A stretch of 9,907 nucleotides of DNA from Acidimicrobiaceae bacterium (GTDB taxonomy: Bacteria > Actinomycetota > Acidimicrobiia > Acidimicrobiales > Microtrichaceae). Of the stretch, positions 6,326-9,907 are shown piece after piece. The stretch covers positions 1 to 9,907 of the forward strand of contig DORQ01000305.1 in assembly GCA_003514205.1 (NCBI GenBank), read 5' to 3'. The notes below the pieces were generated by a model. The model saw only the letters and a list, made by a program, of their open reading frames with translations, was not told where the DNA came from and made no database searches. A program made the translations under genes and the position numbers. Position 1 is the first letter of the stretch, and each line of letters starts with the position of its first letter.

Positions 6326-7672
6326 TCAGATGATCCCAGCAACCGCGGCTGCGAACACCTCGGTGTGTCGATCAACATCAGCTTGGGTGTGGCTGGGTGA
6401 GATGAGTGCCATGTTATGAAACGGCGTCATCAGAACGCCCTCGTTGATCGCAAAGAGGTGCAAATAGACATCGAGTTCGTTGTCCACCGATGCTGCAGCG
6501 TCTCGGCCATTTCTCGGCGGAGGACAGAACCAATACTCCGCTCGGCAACCGAGTTGGTTGACACACCACTCCAGTTCATGTCGGTCAATAGTCTCAGCAA
6601 CCCCCGCGGTCCAGGAGGTCGCCAGCGGAATCATCCGGTCGAAATCCGCTTGGAGCAACGTGGTACTCAGCGTTGCCCGCACTGCCGCGAGCGCGAGCGC
6701 GTTGCCCGTCAAGGTTCCACCCACACCGGAGGTATCCACCGACGGGTCACTGAAAGTTGGTTCGAGTTGTGCGGCCAGCGATTCGGTCATTCCGTAGGCA
6801 GCCACGGGCATTCCTCCTCCGATGGTCTTGCCGATCACGACCATGTCCGGCTCGAGCCCCCAGGCCTTCGTGGCACCACCCGGCCCTGCACAGATCGTAT
6901 GCGTCTCATCGATGATGAGGATCGTCCCGTATTTCGTACACAGATCGCGCAGTCCTCGGTGATAGCCCTCATCCGGAAGCACGATGCCGATGTTCGTGAG
7001 CGCAGGCTCAGCAAGGACGGCAGCAACATCGCCGTGAGCAAGTGCCTGCTCCAGCGCATCAAGATCGTTGAACTGCACAACACGAGTGGTCTGATCGAGC
7101 GGAACCGGCGTGCCGATCGTTCCAGGTCTTTTGACCACTGCCCCCTCAGCGTCCAGCGTCGCAAAGGCTTCATCTACCGTGCCGTGATAGCACCAATCGA
7201 AAACTAGGACTTTTGGCCGATTGGTGAGATGACGGGCGAACCGCAGCACGAATCGGTTCGCGTCAGTCGCCGTCATTGCCATCTGCCACTTGGCACATCC
7301 GAAACGCGCCGCCAATTCACCCGCAACCCACGCGGCGTCCTGGCTTGGCAGCATGGTCGTGATTCCTCGAAGCGCTTGTGCATAGAGCGCGTCGGCGATC
7401 TGTTCCAGACCGTGACCAACCATTGCGCCCGTGTCGCCCAGACAGAAATCAACGTACCGATTCCCATCGATATCTGTGAAACCTGCCCCGTGAGCCTCAG
7501 CGAACACGATTGGAAAGTCGCCAGCCCAGCGCGACATCCAGGCCATTGGTACACCACCGAGGAGATTTCCCGATTCCAGCGACGCTGCCCGAGAGGCGGG
7601 GTGAAGGGCAACGAAGCGCTCTCGCTCCACCTCATATGCGCTCAGTAGTTTTCGACGGTCAACAATAGTCAT
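6326..7672 (-). CDS. Class III PLP-dependent aminotransferase, glutamate-1-semialdehyde aminomutase-like
   Basis: A 448-residue fold-type I PLP enzyme of the class III aminotransferase family. Visible features are DIDGNRYVDFCLGDTGAMVGH near 68-88, TATDANRFVLRFAR near 134-147 (phosphate-binding region), WCYHGTVDEA near 160-169 for ring stacking, the IIDETHTI motif with Asp255 contacting the pyridine nitrogen, and VIGKTIGGGMPVAAYG with Lys282 as the Schiff-base lysine. It resembles both glutamate-1-semialdehyde 2,1-aminomutase and generic omega-transaminases. No haem gene is nearby and the N-terminus is not that of a standard HemL, so I leave substrate open. I chose ATG 7672 rather than ATG 7696 because a promoter-like TTGACG-N18-GATTCT ends six bases before it; the longer start would lie inside that promoter. 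Convergent with pgl and divergent from the CorA gene. Confidence 0.92.
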   Translation of the reverse strand: MTIVDRRKLLSAYEVERERFVALHPASRAASLESGNLLGGVPMAWMSRWAGDFPIVFAEAHGAGFTDIDGNRYVDFCLGDTGAMVGHGLEQIADALYAQALRGITTMLPSQDAAWVAGELAARFGCAKWQMAMTATDANRFVLRFARHLTNRPKVLVFDWCYHGTVDEAFATLDAEGAVVKRPGTIGTPVPLDQTTRVVQFNDLDALEQALAHGDVAAVLAEPALTNIGIVLPDEGYHRGLRDLCTKYGTILIIDETHTICAGPGGATKAWGLEPDMVVIGKTIGGGMPVAAYGMTESLAAQLEPTFSDPSVDTSGVGGTLTGNALALAAVRATLSTTLLQADFDRMIPLATSWTAGVAETIDRHELEWCVNQLGCRAEYWFCPPPRNGRDAAASVDNELDVYLHLFAINEGVLMTPFHNMALISPSHTQADVDRHTEVFAAAVAGII

Positions 7673-7708
7673 GACAATAGAATCCGTTGTGTACATAGGT
7701 TACGTCAA
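7673..7708 (-). promoter_or_regulatory. Probable promoter of the aminotransferase gene, leaderless
   Basis: On the minus strand TTGACG (7708-7703) matches the -35 consensus at five of six positions. It is followed by an 18-base spacer, GATTCT (7684-7679) as a -10, then six bases and the ATG at 7672. Transcription would start at or beside the start codon. No Shine-Dalgarno sequence is visible before this ATG, which agrees with a leaderless mRNA. Confidence 0.5.
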
Positions 7709-7811
7709 GCGATTCACTTGTATCCATGGCCATCACCGGCCCACGACGCGTGACTGGAACACTGTGAACAGACCCCGTCCGGTACACCCATACGATCTGT
7801 GGCTGCCAGGA

Positions 7812-7831
7812 GCGAGCACCTCTCGGCTCGC
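7812..7831. repeat. Inverted repeat GCGAGC-N8-GCTCGC upstream of the CorA gene
   Basis: Two exact 6-base arms flank an 8-base loop in the 221-base gap between the divergent aminotransferase and CorA genes. It lies about 60 bases before the CorA start. If that mRNA is leaderless, the repeat lies upstream of the transcript and would be a DNA operator rather than an RNA element. Apart from this and the two promoter candidates I see nothing in the gap. Confidence 0.25.
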
Positions 7832-7881
7832 AGCGCACAGGCCATGTTCAGGACAATCGTCAGTTGTCAGAGAGCCAGCGA

Positions 7882-7887
7882 TAGCAT
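7882..7887 (+). promoter_or_regulatory. Possible -10 element (TAGCAT) for a leaderless CorA mRNA
   Basis: TAGCAT fits TANNNT and is followed by exactly six bases (TCCAGC) before ATG 7894, placing the expected transcription start on the start codon. No clear ribosome binding site is present. The -35 region at a 16-18 base spacing is poor. Confidence 0.35.
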
Positions 7888-7893
7888 TCCAGC

Positions 7894-8802
7894 ATGCAGC
7901 CGCGGTTCATCGACCTCCTCGACCCGAGCCTTGATGAACTCAAGAAGGCAGCACCTCCCCATTGTCACCACGCTGCCCTCGATCGAGCTGTACGACGCCA
8001 CGACGATCCCACAGATGTTCGGCCACGAATTCATTCACATGGCACATACGTGTACGCGACATTTCAATCGCCGCTGCCGGCCAAGCCCGATGGCTTGGTC
8101 ACCTTCCAAGAACTTCATACATTCATCGCTACGGATCGATTTGTGCTCGTGCGCAAGACTCCACAGAACGGACCGGCATTCGATACTGCTCATCTAGCAA
8201 CTGTAGCGCTGGCAAACGGCAACGACCCGGGGATGGCTTTGAGCATCCTTCTCGACCTCATCGCAGAGCAATTTCTCGATGTCGTGGACTCCCTTGTCGA
8301 TGAGATTGACGAATTGGAGGACACTATCGAGGACTCCGGAGCAAAAGAGGTAGCCGCCGATTTCTCCACGCTTCGGCATCAGATCTCGTTGCTGCGACGT
8401 TCACTCGCTCCGACCAGAGATGCCGCTCGATCAGTTGTTGACGGGCGAATCGACGTCGCGGACGAGACGTTGTTCCCTCACGAAATCGAGATCCACTTTG
8501 CGGATAGCTATGACAAATTGCTCCGCGCAACTGATGGTCTAGAGATCACTCGCGACCTCCTCGGAGGCGTCCGTGACTTCCACCAGTCCACCATTGCCAA
8601 CGAGCAGAACGAGGTGATGAAGCGCCTCACCGTGATCTCCTCAGTGCTTCTGGTTCCCACCTTTATCGTCGGCATGTATGGCCAGAACTTCCTCAATATG
8701 CCCGAACTCAACTGGCGATTTGGCTACGGCTTCAGTTGGATGCTGATCGTACTCTCCACTGTTGCCCAGCTCGCCTACTACCGCTGGAAGCGATGGTTTT
8801 GA
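7894..8802 (+). CDS. CorA family divalent metal cation transporter
   Basis: A 302-residue member of the CorA/MIT family, which forms pentameric inner-membrane channels for magnesium, cobalt or related divalent cations. The N-terminal cytoplasmic alpha/beta domain covers about 1-110. It is followed by long acidic and amphipathic helices (LVDEIDELEDTIEDSG, then RHQISLLRRSLAP) that form the stalk, and by two membrane helices at the extreme C-terminus, about 244-264 and 279-297. The end of the first helix carries YGQNF (262-266) followed by MPEL, and the tail is basic (YYRWKRWF), as is usual. The selectivity motif is normally GMN; Gln replaces Met here. ATG 7894 gives a normal family N-terminus. 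The gene is divergent from the aminotransferase gene, with 143 bases to the flavodoxin gene. The transported ion cannot be assigned from sequence. Confidence 0.93.
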   Translation: MQPRFIDLLDPSLDELKKAAPPHCHHAALDRAVRRHDDPTDVRPRIHSHGTYVYATFQSPLPAKPDGLVTFQELHTFIATDRFVLVRKTPQNGPAFDTAHLATVALANGNDPGMALSILLDLIAEQFLDVVDSLVDEIDELEDTIEDSGAKEVAADFSTLRHQISLLRRSLAPTRDAARSVVDGRIDVADETLFPHEIEIHFADSYDKLLRATDGLEITRDLLGGVRDFHQSTIANEQNEVMKRLTVISSVLLVPTFIVGMYGQNFLNMPELNWRFGYGFSWMLIVLSTVAQLAYYRWKRWF

Positions 8803-8945
8803 GGCTTAACCTGCCGATCTCATCGACGGTTCAACGGCCATCGGCCACCAGGATGCATCGGCCGAGACACCCCGACACAAGTCCTCAACTCAGAAATCAT
8901 CGGTGAAGCTGGCATCTCGTGAACCAAGCGGGCAGGATCTAGGGC

Positions 8946-9380
8946 ATGAAAGCTGTCGTGATCTATGAATCTCGAACTGGGAACACTGCTCGAGCTGCTC
9001 AACTCATCGGAGCCGAACTCGAGGCCCGCGGTTGTGAGACTGAGGTATTCCCAACTCGAGGAGTCGACCTGAAGACGCTTGCAGAGGCAGACATCGCAAT
9101 TGTTGGTACGTGGACCGACGGCGCGGTTCTCTTCGGCCAGCGGCCGGGCGGCGGTGGAAACATCGCCAAGTACCTCCCAATGATGTGGGATAAGCCGACC
9201 TACGGATTTGTCACCTACGCGCTTCGGGCAGGCAATGTGCTGCGCGGGTTGAACACGCTTCTTCGTTCGCTGGGCGCTGACATGCGAGGTGGCCTGGAGC
9301 TTCATCGGAAGCATCTTGAGACCGATGCTGCCGACTTCGCCGATGCAGTCCTGAGCGCCTACCAGCCCGCCAATCGCTGA
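8946..9380 (+). CDS. Flavodoxin-like protein
   Basis: A 144-residue protein with the flavodoxin fold. The first strand and phosphate-binding loop are explicit: MKAVVIYESRTGNTARAA, with the S/T-x-T/R-GNT FMN-phosphate signature at residues 9-14. A second strand follows (TEVFP), then ADIAIVGTWTDGAV near 49-62, which would form an isoalloxazine-contacting loop, and KPTYGFVTYALRAGNVLRGL near 83-102. It would bind FMN and act as a soluble electron carrier or small oxidoreductase; the partner is unknown. The ATG at 8946 follows a plausible CAGGA ribosome binding site eight bases upstream. The last 22 bases overlap the end of the convergent PNPOx-family gene. Length is typical of short-chain flavodoxins. 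Confidence 0.88.
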   Translation: MKAVVIYESRTGNTARAAQLIGAELEARGCETEVFPTRGVDLKTLAEADIAIVGTWTDGAVLFGQRPGGGGNIAKYLPMMWDKPTYGFVTYALRAGNVLRGLNTLLRSLGADMRGGLELHRKHLETDAADFADAVLSAYQPANR

Positions 9381-9907
9381 AGAACAGCGGTGACAGATGG
9401 CGGGAGCGAACCATCGGGCGGGGTGAACTCGTCGGGCTGCGGCTCCCCAACCACCGTTCGTAGGGGGAGGACTCCGGACCAGACCTCCAGTGATTGATCT
9501 TCTTCGTCATCGATCGGCGCACCCGTCCTCATCTTCACCGAGGCCTCATCAATCGGAACAGCGAGCACCATCGTTTGGCGTAACTCAACGCGGTTGGTCG
9601 GGCGAGCCTCCAGGCTTCTCCCCGGAAGCGCGTGGTCGACAATGGCTTCAAGAGCCGATTCGGCTTCCTGATCCGCCAGGCGCCTCGCATTGCCAAGAAT
9701 CACAATCGATCGATAGTTGGCTGAATGGTGAAACTGCGACTTCGCCACAACCAACCCATCGAGATGGGTGACCGTCACACACACCGGGGCACCAGCATCA
9801 AGGGTCCGTGCCAACCGTGTCGCCACCGAACCGTGCAGCATTAGTCGATCCTCAACCCGCCCATAGACCATCGGAATCACGAACGGCGCACCGTCCACGA
9901 CGAAACC
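9359..9907 (-). CDS. Pyridoxamine 5'-phosphate oxidase family (flavin-nucleotide-binding) protein, N-terminus off the right edge
   Basis: At least 182 residues of a split-barrel flavin-binding protein. The frame is open to the last base and reads GFVVDGAPFVIPMVYG at the edge, so the beginning lies beyond the window; the internal GTG at 9898 is not the true start. Family features are the VVDG.P..IP strand, DGLVVAKSQFHHSANYRSIV in the middle, and, near the C-terminal third, NRVELRQTMVLAVPIDEAS with KMRTGAPIDDEEDQS and VWSGVLPL. This arrangement matches the PF12900 (Pyridox_ox_2) type rather than true PdxH, so vitamin B6 synthesis is not implied; FMN or another flavin is the probable cofactor and the substrate is unknown. 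Its stop lies inside the end of the convergent flavodoxin gene. Confidence 0.9.
   Translation of the reverse strand, partial: GFVVDGAPFVIPMVYGRVEDRLMLHGSVATRLARTLDAGAPVCVTVTHLDGLVVAKSQFHHSANYRSIVILGNARRLADQEAESALEAIVDHALPGRSLEARPTNRVELRQTMVLAVPIDEASVKMRTGAPIDDEEDQSLEVWSGVLPLRTVVGEPQPDEFTPPDGSLPPSVTAVLQRLAGW

Noticed and set aside
6416..7207. Plus-strand open frame of 263 codons
   Set aside because: Fully antisense to the aminotransferase gene, whose PLP lysine and other motifs are intact; Arg/His/Ser-rich shadow composition.
6326..7672. Assignment of the aminotransferase as HemL (glutamate-1-semialdehyde aminomutase)
   Set aside because: The fold family fits, but no other haem gene is near and the N-terminal and active-site surroundings are equally compatible with other class III transaminases.
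7697..7893. Possible metal-sensing riboswitch (M-box type) before the CorA gene
   Set aside because: Only one 6-bp hairpin is visible and no M-box-like conserved core can be seen; the -10 candidate at 7882 suggests the transcript has no leader.
1..9907. A defence, mobile or secondary-metabolite system
   Set aside because: All genes with recognisable motifs are housekeeping or common actinobacterial accessory families; no transposase, integrase, nuclease, toxin, repeat array or modular synthase was seen on either strand.

Overview
The window looks like an ordinary chromosomal segment of a moderately high-GC actinobacterium, probably of the Acidimicrobiia type. I infer this from codon use, from a deazaflavin (F420)-dependent nitroreductase-family protein, from a short-form 6-phosphogluconate dehydrogenase encoded with zwf and pgl, and from a PF12900-like flavin-binding oxidase. 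The lineage is an inference from protein style, not from a marker gene. I see no rRNA, tRNA, CRISPR array, insertion sequence, phage gene or toxin-antitoxin pair.

Left block (1-3075, minus strand). In transcription order this holds an Lrp/AsnC regulator, a deazaflavin-dependent oxidoreductase, an AI-2E-family (PerM-like) membrane protein, a small membrane protein of unknown function, and a PlsC-like acyltransferase whose C-terminus runs off the left edge. The genes are closely spaced, and the oxidoreductase and transporter frames may overlap, so at least part of the block is probably one transcript.

Central block (3162-6294, plus strand). gnd, zwf and pgl are joined by two 4-base ATGA stop/start overlaps. 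Together they encode the whole oxidative branch of the pentose phosphate pathway: glucose-6-phosphate to 6-phosphogluconolactone to 6-phosphogluconate to ribulose-5-phosphate. The operon is divergent from the Lrp/AsnC gene. A perfect 11-bp inverted repeat lies in the last codons of pgl.

Right block. A class III PLP aminotransferase (minus strand) faces pgl. It is divergent from a CorA-family divalent cation channel (plus strand). A flavodoxin-like protein follows on the plus strand, and its 3' end overlaps by 22 bp a convergent pyridoxamine-5'-phosphate-oxidase-family gene that is cut by the right edge.

I found no convincing undescribed multi-gene system. The most interesting points are promoter-like motifs placed exactly 6 nt before several start codons, which suggests leaderless mRNAs; residues suggesting different cofactors (NADP and NAD) for the two dehydrogenases of the pentose phosphate operon; a GQN variant of the CorA selectivity motif; and the hairpin embedded in the end of pgl.
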